From contig CAJPFI010000039.1 in assembly GCA_905339295.1 (NCBI GenBank), positions 1 to 44,047 on the forward strand: a stretch of 44,047 nt of DNA, given 5' to 3'. Below are positions 16,098 through 24,163 of the stretch, piece after piece (position 1 is the first letter of the stretch; every line of letters starts with the position of its first letter). Source of the DNA: Burkholderiales bacterium (lineage in GTDB: Bacteria > Pseudomonadota > Gammaproteobacteria > Burkholderiales > Casimicrobiaceae). The notes below the pieces were generated by a model. It was not told the DNA's origin. It saw only the letters and a list, made by a program, of their open reading frames with translations, and searched no databases. The translations under genes and the position numbers were made by a program.

Positions 16098-16173
16098 GCG
16101 GCGCGGGAACCGCGAGAATCGCCATTCCAACGCGCCGGCCGATGCCGGCGACCCGACCCAGGAGACCACCGAC

Positions 16174-16368
16174 ATGAACGACATGACCGACGTCCGCCGC
16201 ATCGCCGAAGCCACGGTCACGCTCGCCGACGAAGAGCGCCAGCGCTGCGAGGTGTGGACCCGCGTGATGGGCTACCACCGGCCCGTCGCGTCGTTCAACA
16301 TCGGCAAGAAGGGCGAGCACGCCGAGCGGCGGTTCTTCCTCGAGGCGTGCGCGCAGCCGCACCTGTGA
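16174..16368 (+). CDS. Separate glycyl-radical subunit/domain of class III ribonucleotide reductase
   Basis: A 64-residue protein containing CEVWTRVMGYHRPVASFN and GKKGEHAERRFF, which is the C-terminal glycyl-radical segment of NrdD. The radical glycine is G33 in RVMGY. It begins 76 nt after the nrdD stop with its own AGGAG ribosome site 9 nt before the ATG, so it looks like a real separate gene rather than a simple frameshift. It should pair with NrdD in trans and be the target of NrdG. Its end overlaps a possible GTG start of nrdG. Such splits may exist in relatives; I am not certain how common they are. Confidence 0.88.
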   Translation: MNDMTDVRRIAEATVTLADEERQRCEVWTRVMGYHRPVASFNIGKKGEHAERRFFLEACAQPHL

Positions 16369-16427
16369 CGCCGCAGGGCGCCGCCGTGCGCGCCGAGCGC
16401 GCGACCGCAACCGAGGCGCGAGACCCG

Positions 16428-17123
16428 ATGGCGCTGCGCATCGGCGGCGTCACGCCGTTCTCGACGACCGACTGGCCGGGCAGGCTCGCGGCGGTACTGT
16501 TCCTGCAGGGCTGCCCGTGGCGCTGCGGCTACTGTCACAACCCGCACCTCCAGCCCGCGACCGGGCCTGTCGCGCGGGACTATGCATCGACGCTCGCGTG
16601 GCTCGAGGGCCGCCGCGGACTCCTCGACGCGGTGGTGTTCTCCGGCGGCGAGCCGACGGCGCAGGCGGCGCTCGGGTCCGCGATGCGCGAGGTGGCGGAT
16701 CGCGGATTCGCGGTCGGCCTGCACACGGGCGGTGCGTACCCGCGCAGGCTCGACGAAGTGATCGACGATGCGGACTGGATCGGGCTCGACGTGAAGGCGC
16801 CGGCGAGCGGATATTCGGCGGTCACCGGCATCGCAGGCAGCGCCGCCGCCGCCGGTGCGAGCTTGCGGCTCGTCGTCGCGTCGGGCGTCGACTACGAGGT
16901 ACGGACGACCGTGCATCCGGATCTCGTGCCGGACGACGCGCTCGTGCGTCTCGCCGACGAGCTCGCGTCGCTCGGTGTGCGCCGCTGGGTATTGCAGCCG
17001 TTTCGGCCGACCGGCTGCGCGGACGAGGCGCTGATCGCCGCGTCGCCGTGCGGCACGAGGATTGCGGACGACCTCGTCGCGCGGTTGCGCGAGCGTGTGC
17101 CGGGCGTCGACGTGCGCGACTGA
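16428..17123 (+). CDS. nrdG: Anaerobic ribonucleotide reductase-activating radical SAM protein
   Basis: A 231-residue protein starting MALRIGGVTPFSTTDWPG. C-x3-C-x2-C (CPWRCGYC) binds the [4Fe-4S]-SAM cluster, FSGGEPT is the SAM-contact motif, and GLDVKAP follows later. The reaction uses SAM cleavage to make the glycyl radical, here on the separate small subunit. The ATG at 16428 is preferred because homologues start close to it. A GTG at 16365 overlapping the preceding stop (GTGA) is a possible alternative. The 3' third, from about 16855, has a diverged second copy at 22180-22448. Confidence 0.92.
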   Translation: MALRIGGVTPFSTTDWPGRLAAVLFLQGCPWRCGYCHNPHLQPATGPVARDYASTLAWLEGRRGLLDAVVFSGGEPTAQAALGSAMREVADRGFAVGLHTGGAYPRRLDEVIDDADWIGLDVKAPASGYSAVTGIAGSAAAAGASLRLVVASGVDYEVRTTVHPDLVPDDALVRLADELASLGVRRWVLQPFRPTGCADEALIAASPCGTRIADDLVARLRERVPGVDVRD

Positions 17124-17225
17124 CGATCTGCCGAACCGTGGGGCCGCCTTCCTTCGCGTTCCTCGCGGGTGCTCCTGATCCGCGGGGATCGCTAATCGGT
17201 GGGTGGCCGCGGACAAGGGCAGTTG

Positions 17226-20200
17226 CTACGGCGAAATGATCTGCACGGAGTCAATGAAGACGCTGTTGTCGTAGCCGTTGTTCACTCCCTGGAACGTGAT
17301 CGTGTGGTTGCCGGCCGAGACGTAGAATTGGGACGAGGTCAAAGTTACGTAGTTCCTGTCAGCAGGCGTAAGCGACCCGTGGTAGGCGCCGTCGACGTAC
17401 AGGTCAAGGCCAAGAGTCGACTCGTTGTAAAACAGGTCGCGTTGGGCCGCCGAGATCCGAACGCGATACGTGCCACAGGACGGGAAGTTGATGACCTGAC
17501 TGATCGTGTTTGCACCCTGGATGTATCCGACCTGCGAGCCCGCCGGGGCGTTGGGATTATGATCGGTGAAGACACTGCCGTTCGCGCTGATCCCGGACTG
17601 CCCTCCACCCCAGACCGGAACGAAGGTCCAAGAGGCGCCCGCCGGTGCGTCATCGTAGTTCCCGAATCCCAGCGACGGGATCTCGAAGCCGGCATTGGCG
17701 ATCGTGGGGATCGTGTTGGGACACGAGCCGACCGTGATATCGACCGGGTTCGACGTTGCCTGCAACGACGCGCTGTTGTTGTCCGTTGCCATTGCATAGA
17801 TCCTGTAGCTCCCCGCTGCCGCCGGCGTCCAGGACTTGTTGTATGGGGATGTGTTGTCGGTGGCGACCAGAACCCCGTTCGCGTAGAACTTGACGCTCCC
17901 GATGCCATTCGAATCGCTGGCGGTCGCCGTGAGTTGGACAGAAGACCCGAGGGAATACGTCGCGCCATTGGCAGGAGACGTCAGACTGACGGAAGGCGGG
18001 GAATTACCCGCGTAGTTCGGAACGATCCAGCCGATCCAGTTGGCGGACCCGAATTGGCTGGAGTAGTAGCTGCCTGTTGCATAGGAGGGGAAGGGCGGAT
18101 TGCACGCCTTCCCGTTGGTTCCCGTTCCGGGGAAGAGAATCGCTTCGTCTCGAACCGGATCGAGGAGACGACACAGTCGGGCCGCACCCGTGACGGGCGC
18201 GTTGGCGTACGACGTCGGGAAGACATACCCCTCGATACCATCCTTCTTGTAGTTGTAGGGCGCGGTGGTCAACGTCGCCACCTCGGTCGGCGAGGTTGAG
18301 TAGAAGTGACTCACGTGAAACGCGTTGTAATTCGGTGAACCGGGTGTGCAAACCGATGACGTGAAATCGCCGCATTTCCGGCTCAGCCGGTACAGCGGAA
18401 CCATCGCAGCTCCGCCGGTCGGGTTCACGTGGCTGACGTAGACATTGATGAGAGTTCGCGGATAGATGCCAATTGTCGTGACGCCCGGGAAGAGGTTGTA
18501 ACCGCTGACGAGGTTACCTCGCGGTGTGTATGCCAAGGGATAGAGCGTATCTGCGGCAAACGAGAAGGTGAGTGGTTGTCGCGCCGTATCCGGGATCTTC
18601 TGGGTCCATTGCGCGTATGGGGCAGCGACGCCAAGGGAGTTGGAGAGGCTGTATCCGGGGTTCGGATTTGCGTCAGGCGCGAATCCGCCGGACACGAAAT
18701 TCCGCACGCCCGCGTTTACGCCGGCGTTCGTGCCATCCGGATTGAGCACTTGCACGCCGGGAAGCCCAATTGAGGCATTGTTGCAGGGTGGTGGTGGCGT
18801 CGGACATGACAGTGAAGTCCACTGCGTCGGCGCCACGGCGTAGCTGGGTGCGGGCTTGAGCGTCCCAAGGATCGAGGCGGAAGCCATCTGCGGAACTACG
18901 GTATAGAAGTGATTCCTGCCTTGGCTCGAATAGAGGGAGAATAGCGGTGTCGTTCGATTGACGATCGACGCATCGTAGAGATTGGGATTTGCTGCGTTCG
19001 CGCCGCTCAGCGCGGCAATCACAGCATCGGCGGCGCTGGGGATGCCCCAGCCGTACTGAGGCGAAATCGGCGTCCCGGCGCCACTCGAACGCCGTTTCAG
19101 CACCGCTTGGATGTCTGCGGCATTCAGCAGCGGGTTCGCCGACCGCATGAGTCCGACGAGACCGCTCACGATCGGGGCGGCCATGGATGTACCTGTGCAC
19201 GTACCATACCCCGTTTGGAGCTGGTCGGTTCCGAAGTAGTGCAGTGGGTCGGTTGGCGAATACGGATCCCATCTATCACCACAGTGAACCGTAGTGCTGT
19301 AGTCCGCGCCCAGGTAGAAGGTCGATAGCACATCCTTCGCTGGCGCGAGGAAATGATACTTGCTGTTGGACAGGTCAGCACTGTCTGAACAATTCGAGCC
19401 GGTCTCTTCGTTTCCAGGACCTGGCAAAGGACAGGGACCCGCCCCCGGGTTTTCATAACCGTTCGCAAAAAATGAGATGACGCCCGTTATGGCGTCCTTT
19501 TCCAATCCGCCAACAGCAATCACAGTCGCTTGATTGGCCGGAAAGTCCAGTGCAACCTTCTTGTTCCCAGAGGAAGCGACGACCGTTGCGCCACGAGAAT
19601 TTGCCAGCGCGAGCGCCGTGCACAGAAATGTATTGGGATAGTTGGTGCAAAAGGTAGGCGGTCGAAGGTTATCGCTATCGTGTGCTGCAAAACCGAGGCT
19701 GAGATTCACGACCTGTGCACCTGAACGCACCGCGTCGCTTAGGGCCAATCCAACGAGGCTGTTTGTTAGGTCGGCTTGTACAATGCGATAAATGAATCCG
19801 CTGCAGCCTGGGCATGCACCGGATACGCCATATCCTGCGCCTGCGTCATCCGCGAACATCAGGCCCATCACGTGCGTTCCGTGACCAATGGGCGACGAGA
19901 ATCCCTCAGCGAAATCGCCGGTCAACGGGACGTACGGCGGGTCAACAGGCGGCGTCGGAACATGGGCCGAAAAGTGCGGTCTTAGCCCAGACTTGAGGTC
20001 TGGGTGTGTCTGACCCGTGACCCAGTACACGCCATTGTCGACCGCCGCCAAGTACGCAGTCCCGGTGAGCTTCCCCCACGCTCCCGCAAAATTTAGCGGT
20101 GACGATGCCGTTAACCCCCATTGGTATGTCCCAAGGTTGCTCGACGTGCCGGGATCTAGGAAGCGTGCAGAGTATCTGAGTCGGAAATTGCGTTCGGCGC

Positions 20201-20612
20201 TTAGTACCCATCGATGCCTCCGGATTCCTTGGAGAAAGAGTTCCGCGTTGACTCCGACTCGCAACGTGATGATGAGGTACTCGTTCAGCAATACTTCCGG
20301 CGAAAGTGGATCTGCAATTCGAAGTTCTGCAAGGTCAGTGCTTTCGGAAGCGTTTAGCACCTTGACGATGGACTCGAATCCATCAATATCGGCCAAGAAC
20401 TCGGCGACACCCTCTCGGGAGGTGTCTTTCCTCACCAGATCTACGGAACGGGGCGGACTCAGTCGAGGGTCTAGTACGATCAACAGCTGACGATCGATTG
20501 GGTCTATGGCAATTTCCGGATTGGTGCTCGCGCCCGAGCCGAAGCTCGGCATGAGTACCAATCCTGTAGTAAACAGGATTAGACACAGTTGTTGAGTGGA
20601 TGTCCGGATCAC
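17226..20612 (-). CDS. Secreted subtilisin-like (S8) serine protease with Ig-like and C-terminal beta domains
   Basis: A 1128-residue protein starting at the GTG 20610-20612, which gives a signal peptide (VIRTSTQQLCLILFTTGLVL...). The S8 triad is complete: D192 (AAVDNGVYW), H244 (GHGTHVMG) and S476 (GTSMAAPIVSG). Residues about 570-880 contain repeats with HFYTV and FYSTS...EGYVFPT patterns resembling DUF5648 modules. An Ig-like domain (PPSVSLTSPANGATY) and a C-terminal jelly-roll-like domain (ANAGFEIPS ... NVFIDSVQ type) follow. It is secreted and probably proteolytic. Base composition is clearly less GC-rich than the neighbours. It is divergent from another DUF5648-like gene. Confidence 0.86.
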   Translation of the reverse strand: MIRTSTQQLCLILFTTGLVLMPSFGSGASTNPEIAIDPIDRQLLIVLDPRLSPPRSVDLVRKDTSREGVAEFLADIDGFESIVKVLNASESTDLAELRIADPLSPEVLLNEYLIITLRVGVNAELFLQGIRRHRWVLSAERNFRLRYSARFLDPGTSSNLGTYQWGLTASSPLNFAGAWGKLTGTAYLAAVDNGVYWVTGQTHPDLKSGLRPHFSAHVPTPPVDPPYVPLTGDFAEGFSSPIGHGTHVMGLMFADDAGAGYGVSGACPGCSGFIYRIVQADLTNSLVGLALSDAVRSGAQVVNLSLGFAAHDSDNLRPPTFCTNYPNTFLCTALALANSRGATVVASSGNKKVALDFPANQATVIAVGGLEKDAITGVISFFANGYENPGAGPCPLPGPGNEETGSNCSDSADLSNSKYHFLAPAKDVLSTFYLGADYSTTVHCGDRWDPYSPTDPLHYFGTDQLQTGYGTCTGTSMAAPIVSGLVGLMRSANPLLNAADIQAVLKRRSSGAGTPISPQYGWGIPSAADAVIAALSGANAANPNLYDASIVNRTTPLFSLYSSQGRNHFYTVVPQMASASILGTLKPAPSYAVAPTQWTSLSCPTPPPPCNNASIGLPGVQVLNPDGTNAGVNAGVRNFVSGGFAPDANPNPGYSLSNSLGVAAPYAQWTQKIPDTARQPLTFSFAADTLYPLAYTPRGNLVSGYNLFPGVTTIGIYPRTLINVYVSHVNPTGGAAMVPLYRLSRKCGDFTSSVCTPGSPNYNAFHVSHFYSTSPTEVATLTTAPYNYKKDGIEGYVFPTSYANAPVTGAARLCRLLDPVRDEAILFPGTGTNGKACNPPFPSYATGSYYSSQFGSANWIGWIVPNYAGNSPPSVSLTSPANGATYSLGSSVQLTATASDSNGIGSVKFYANGVLVATDNTSPYNKSWTPAAAGSYRIYAMATDNNSASLQATSNPVDITVGSCPNTIPTIANAGFEIPSLGFGNYDDAPAGASWTFVPVWGGGQSGISANGSVFTDHNPNAPAGSQVGYIQGANTISQVINFPSCGTYRVRISAAQRDLFYNESTLGLDLYVDGAYHGSLTPADRNYVTLTSSQFYVSAGNHTITFQGVNNGYDNSVFIDSVQIISP

Positions 20613-20700
20613 AGGCTGTCCCGTAGCTGGGCCAAGCTCGTTGGTTGTCTCACAATACCATGTTACCATATCAACTATTAAAGTTGAAGTCGACAAGCTG

Positions 20701-21621
20701 ATGGTTCATTGGGTTACTTCCGCGCTGGCCTTTTCCCTAGCCGGTTTGCCGTTTGCAGCGGCAGCACAGCCTGCTTTGGATGTCATCAGCCCCAATTTCG
20801 TCTATACGACGCCGAAGGTTCCGTCACCGGGTCAGCCAACGAGCTTCACTATCGTCGACAGCACTAGTGTGGGCGCGACCGTCGAAGAGGAATGGGTAAC
20901 TCGAACTGGAGCAACCTTTGAGATTCGAGCCAAGATCAAACTTGGCTATGCAAACGTATTGGGCAGCTATACGATCCTCGAAGACCTCGGACCCTTGGAG
21001 GCGGGCACCTACACGGTGCGCTACGTTGCCGAAGCCCGACGCACCGATCAGCCCTATACCGGCGAGACAAAGACGTTTACTTGGCAGTTCGTGGTGATCG
21101 ACAGCGCGAATGGAACCAAGGCGATCGAGTACTACAACCCGCCGCGCGATCACTACTTCCTCACGACGTCCGCGACGGAGATCGCGCTACTCGATTCAGG
21201 GTATTTCCCCGGCTGGCAACGCACGGGCGAAAGCATTGCAGTGATCAAGTCTGGTTCGCCGGTGGCGGATTTCGCGAGCACGTGCCGGTTTTACGGCAAG
21301 CCCGAGGCAGGCCTCGACACGCACTTCTACTCGGCCTATCGCTCCGAGTGCGACTACCTGATCGCGAACGCCGCGGATGCGTGGATCCTCGAAAGCGAGG
21401 ACGCGTTCCGCATCTTCCCTGTCGACCTCGCGACCGGCGCGTGTCCGGTGAATCTGGTGGGGGTACACCGCGCCTGGAACGGAAGCGTGGATGTCAACCA
21501 CAGGTATACGACGTCCGATGCCATACAAGCGGCAATGGTCGCGAGCGGGTGGGTAGCGGAAGGCTCGGGACCGAATGTCGTCGTGTGGTGCGCGTTGCCT
21601 CCCGACGTGCCCGTGCAGTAG
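20701..21621 (+). CDS. Secreted protein with DUF5648-like module
   Basis: A 306-residue protein starting at the ATG 20701 with a signal peptide (SALAFSLAGLPFAAAAQPA). Residues 25-145 look like a beta-sandwich domain. Residues about 150-300 match the DUF5648 pattern: IEYYNPPRDHYFLTTSATEI, WQRTGESI, CRFYGKP...HFYSAYRSEC and NHRYTTS. This module is of unknown function and occurs on secreted proteins. The frame opening at 20596 overlaps the divergent protease start, so the later ATG is preferred. The 88-bp AT-rich divergent gap (20613-20700) probably holds both promoters. It shares the module with the protease and probably came with it. Confidence 0.75.
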   Translation: MVHWVTSALAFSLAGLPFAAAAQPALDVISPNFVYTTPKVPSPGQPTSFTIVDSTSVGATVEEEWVTRTGATFEIRAKIKLGYANVLGSYTILEDLGPLEAGTYTVRYVAEARRTDQPYTGETKTFTWQFVVIDSANGTKAIEYYNPPRDHYFLTTSATEIALLDSGYFPGWQRTGESIAVIKSGSPVADFASTCRFYGKPEAGLDTHFYSAYRSECDYLIANAADAWILESEDAFRIFPVDLATGACPVNLVGVHRAWNGSVDVNHRYTTSDAIQAAMVASGWVAEGSGPNVVVWCALPPDVPVQ

Positions 21622-21684
21622 CCGCTCCCTGCTGCGGTTGTGGTGGCGACGTGTCCAGAGGTCGCCCGCTCGCGCGTCGTCTAC

Positions 21685-21773
21685 CCGCGCCTGCCGCGTC
21701 GAACGGCCTGTCGACCGCGCAGCGTGTGACGTCGGAGATCTGTCGCGAGAGATTCATCGGGCCACCGTCGGGC
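21685..21773 (-). pseudogene. Fragment of the NTF2/SnoaL-like gene (3' end)
   Basis: This stretch aligns with the 3' end of the intact NTF2-like gene at 22473 (plus-strand 22478-22600), sharing GAACGG.CTGTCGA.CGCG, GACGTCGG..., GAGATT.ATCG and CCGTCGGGC blocks, with an internal deletion of about 30 nt. It is cut off at the large palindrome. It is one of three ordered gene remnants explained best as a diverged tandem copy. Confidence 0.7.
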
Positions 21774-21777
21774 GCTT

Positions 21778-21823
21778 TCGCTCTCCCCGGTGTCAGGCAC
21801 GTGCCTGACACCGGGGAGAGCGA
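21778..21823. repeat. 46-bp perfect palindrome (REP/MITE-like)
   Basis: Two 23-bp arms with no mismatch and no loop, centred between 21800 and 21801. The centre reads GTCAGGCAC/GTGCCTGAC. The GTGTCAGGCAC...GTGCCTGACAC core is one I associate with dispersed palindromic elements in proteobacteria. It sits exactly where the NTF2-like gene remnant ends, which fits an insertion or a break point. Confidence 0.85.
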
Positions 21824-21880
21824 GGGAAGCGCGAAGCTGCATGCGGTGCGTGACGCGGTCCATCGGTGACGCCGACACGC

Positions 21881-21903
21881 GTCCGGCTAAAGCCGGACCC
21901 ACA
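21881..21903. repeat. Single copy of the hairpin repeat
   Basis: GTCCGGCT-AA-AGCCGGAC followed by CCAC, the same 18-nt palindrome as in the repeat arrays at 8.7, 11.9 and 23.1 kb, here as one unit. The two central bases are AA instead of GA. Confidence 0.75.
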
Positions 21904-21921
21904 TAGGTGCGGGACCCGCAG

Positions 21922-22171
21922 TGCTACGCGCGCCGGGCCACAGCCGACGCCAGCGACGCGACCAGCAGTGCCGCGCACGCGTTGTGCGCGACCGTGAAGG
22001 CGAGCGAGGGCTGCCGCAGCGTCGCGGCGACACCCATCGCCAGTGCGGCGAGCGCGGCGGCAGCGACCGACAGGGCGATCGCACGCTGCGCCCGCAGCGC
22101 CCAGGCTACCGCGAAGGCAAGCGCCACGACCGCGATCGAGGCGAGCCGGTGCACGACAATCAGCGCGTCGC
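21922..22171 (-). pseudogene. Fragment of a heme A synthase-like gene (3' end)
   Basis: The minus-strand translation (VVHRLASIAVVALAF ... AMGVAATLRQPS ... HNACAALLVASLAS) matches residues about 215-300 of the intact ctaA-like gene at 23252-24163. Nucleotide identity is roughly three quarters by eye. Upstream coding sequence is missing: at about 22171-22180 the similarity switches abruptly to an nrdG fragment on the plus strand. It cannot encode a functional protein. Confidence 0.82.
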
Positions 22172-22179
22172 CGCCGCCG

Positions 22180-22448
22180 GTGCGAGCCTGCGGCTCGTCG
22201 CGGCGTCGGGCGTCGACTACGAGGTACGGACGACGGTGCATCCGGATCTTGTGCCGGACGACGCGCTCGTGCGTCTCGCCGACGAGCTGGCGTCGCTCGG
22301 CGTGGAGCGATGGGTGCTGCAGCCTTTCCGTCCGACCGGGTGCGCCGATGACGCGCTCGTCGCCGCGTCGCCGCGCGGCACGAGGATAGCGGACGAGCTG
22401 CTCGCGCGGTTGCGAGGGGCCGTACCGGAGATCGTGGTGCGCGACTGA
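22180..22448 (+). pseudogene. Fragment of nrdG (3' third)
   Basis: The plus-strand frame (ASLRLVAASGVDYEVRTTVHP ... WVLQPFRPTGCADDALVAAS ... VVRD, stop) is a diverged copy of the nrdG C-terminal 88 residues (16855-17123), with close to 90% nucleotide identity by eye. It lacks the radical SAM motifs and any start. Just 24 nt after its stop comes the end of the intact NTF2-like gene, probably the ancestral order nrdG / NTF2-like gene. Confidence 0.88.
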
Positions 22449-22472
22449 ACCGGGGTCGGACGCCGGGGTCGA

Positions 22473-22856
22473 TCAGCCGATGCCGGCGACGCCGAACGGA
22501 CTGTCGATCGCGTAGAGCCAGCGGCCGTCCGGCTGCCGCCGCGCGACGTCGGTCGTCTGTCCCGCGAGATTGATCGAACTGCCGTCGGGCCCGACGGCAT
22601 CCAGCGTCCAGTCCGCGAAGAGCAGCGCGATGCCGTCGCCTTGGATCACCCTCGGCGGCGACATCCGGAAGCTTCCCTTCATCGCCAGGAACGCCGCGAG
22701 CGACGCCCGGATCGCCACGCGTCCGCGCGCCATGTGGCCCGGCTGCGGAAGCAGCACCGCCTGATCCTCGTAGAGCGCGACCAGCGCGTCCAGATCTCCC
22801 GCGCCGAAGCATTCGGTGAACAGCGTGCAGAGTCGCTCGGGCGTTTGCGCGGACAT
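22473..22856 (-). CDS. SnoaL/NTF2-like domain protein (DUF4440-type)
   Basis: A 127-residue single-domain protein with the cone-shaped NTF2-like pattern: an N-terminal helix LCTLFTECFGAGDLDALVALYEDQAVLLPQ, a middle ARGRVAIRASLAAFLAMKG, and late strands ALLFADWTLDA and RWLYAIDSPFG. Members are isomerases, hydrolases or ligand-binding proteins, and no specific activity can be given. AGGAGG lies 6 nt before the ATG. It is convergent with the nrdG fragment. Its 3' end is also present as a fragment at 21685-21773. Confidence 0.75.
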   Translation of the reverse strand: MSAQTPERLCTLFTECFGAGDLDALVALYEDQAVLLPQPGHMARGRVAIRASLAAFLAMKGSFRMSPPRVIQGDGIALLFADWTLDAVGPDGSSINLAGQTTDVARRQPDGRWLYAIDSPFGVAGIG

Positions 22857-22940
22857 CTTCGGCCTCCTGTATGAGAAGAATCACCGCGGCGTAAGGCCGC
22901 CATGAGACGGCCGCCATGAGACGCATCGGCGCCAGCGATC

Positions 22941-23229
22941 CTCGTGGGTCAGGCTTCACCCCGACCTTCGTGGGCCGGGCTTCACCCCGACAATCTCGGC
23001 GGGCCGGCAGTATGCACTGCGTCCGGCTGAAGCCGGACCCACCGAGCGTCGTGGGTCGGGCTTCAGCCCGACAATCTCGGCGGGCAGGCAGTATGCACTG
23101 CGTCCGGCTGAAGCCGGACCCACGGGCTCCCGCACCGAGCGTCGTGGGTCGGGCTTCACCCCGGCAGTGGTGGGTCGGGCTTCAGCCCGACACGCATGAT
23201 GCTTCGCGTCCGGCCGAATCCGGACCCAC
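22941..23229. repeat. Hairpin repeat array D (mixed units)
   Basis: A non-coding block between the NTF2-like gene and the ctaA-like gene. It holds about nine palindromic units in both orientations (GTCCGGCT-GA-AGCCGGAC, GTCGGGCT-TC-AGCCCGAC and decayed CTTCACCCCGAC forms). A 55-bp segment at 22988-23042 containing CGACAATCTCGGCGGGC and GGCAGTATGCACTGC is repeated at 23069-23123. This array is less regular than the one at 11.7 kb. Confidence 0.8.
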
Positions 23230-23251
23230 CGGAATCGATGCCAGGCCGATG

Positions 23252-24163
23252 TCATCGCCGCGCGGCTGCCGCGCCGGCGAGTGCTGCGACGACCAGCGCG
23301 GCGAACGCGTTGTGCATGACGGTGCCGACGAGCGTGGGCTGCCGCAGCGTCGCCGCGACGCCCATCGCGAGCGCCCCGAGCGCGCAGGCCGCGATCGTCG
23401 CTGCGCGCGGGCGATCGGCGCGTACCGCCCATGCCGCCGCGAGCGCGAACGCGACGACCGCGATCGACGCGAGCCGGTGCAGCACGACGAGCGCGTCCGC
23501 GCCCGCGGGCGCGCGCGCGCGGCCGTCGACGAGTTCGATCGCGCGCAGCGGATCGAGGATGCCGGAGCCGGCGAGCGTCGAGAGATCGGCGGCCGGGCAC
23601 GAGAGCGCGGGCGGGCACGCGGTCACCGCGAATTGCGCGCCGATCATGCCGCCGAGCATCACGTGGACGAAGGCGACTGCGAGCGCGACCAGCGCGAGCG
23701 TCGAACCGCCGCCGCGCGGCACCGGATCGCGCAGCCGCGCCGATAGCCCCGCCAGCGCGGCGAACAACGCGAAGCCGCCGAGCAGGTTCCCGATCGCGAC
23801 GGCGGGAACGCGCGCGCCGGGCGTCCAGATGCCGAGCGCGGCAAGCGCGAGTGCGATCGCGAGCGCAAGCCAGGCGAGCCGGCGCTCGACCTGAACGCCG
23901 TCCGCGCGCCGCAGCGCGGCGAACGCGAGGACCGCGATCAGCACGAGCGCTCCGGTCGCGGCGAAGCGGTGCACGAGCCGCGCGAGTGCCGTGCCGGGAA
24001 GCGGCGTCTCGGTCGTGTCGACGATCACGCCGTAGCAGGCGGGCCAGTCGGCGCACCCGAGCCCGGCCTGCGAGTGGCGCAGCCACGCGCTCGCCACGAG
24101 CACCAGGAACACCAGCACGGCCGCGGCGACCGACAGGCGGCGTGCGAGCCTCCGGCCGTTCAT
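23252..24163 (-). CDS. Heme A synthase (CtaA/COX15)-like protein
   Basis: A 303-residue, roughly eight-helix membrane protein of the COX15/CtaA family. The N-terminal GLGCADWPACYG cysteine motif and the later CPPALSC pair are typical of the Cys-containing CtaA type. Heme-ligand histidines appear in LVHRFAATGA, FVHVMLGG, VLHRLASIAV and VMHNAFAAL. It would oxidise heme O to heme A or a related heme. It overlaps the stop of the upstream oxidase-like gene by 4 nt (ATGA). It probably matures the heme of that enzyme. A second, longer ctaA lies at 34693 and a truncated copy at 21922. Confidence 0.82.
   Translation of the reverse strand: MNGRRLARRLSVAAAVLVFLVLVASAWLRHSQAGLGCADWPACYGVIVDTTETPLPGTALARLVHRFAATGALVLIAVLAFAALRRADGVQVERRLAWLALAIALALAALGIWTPGARVPAVAIGNLLGGFALFAALAGLSARLRDPVPRGGGSTLALVALAVAFVHVMLGGMIGAQFAVTACPPALSCPAADLSTLAGSGILDPLRAIELVDGRARAPAGADALVVLHRLASIAVVAFALAAAWAVRADRPRAATIAACALGALAMGVAATLRQPTLVGTVMHNAFAALVVAALAGAAAARR

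Noticed and set aside
16098-16173. Simple frameshift or sequencing error splitting nrdD
   Set aside because: The small gene has its own AGGAG ribosome site, a 76-nt non-coding gap before it and an unbroken frame; still worth resequencing.
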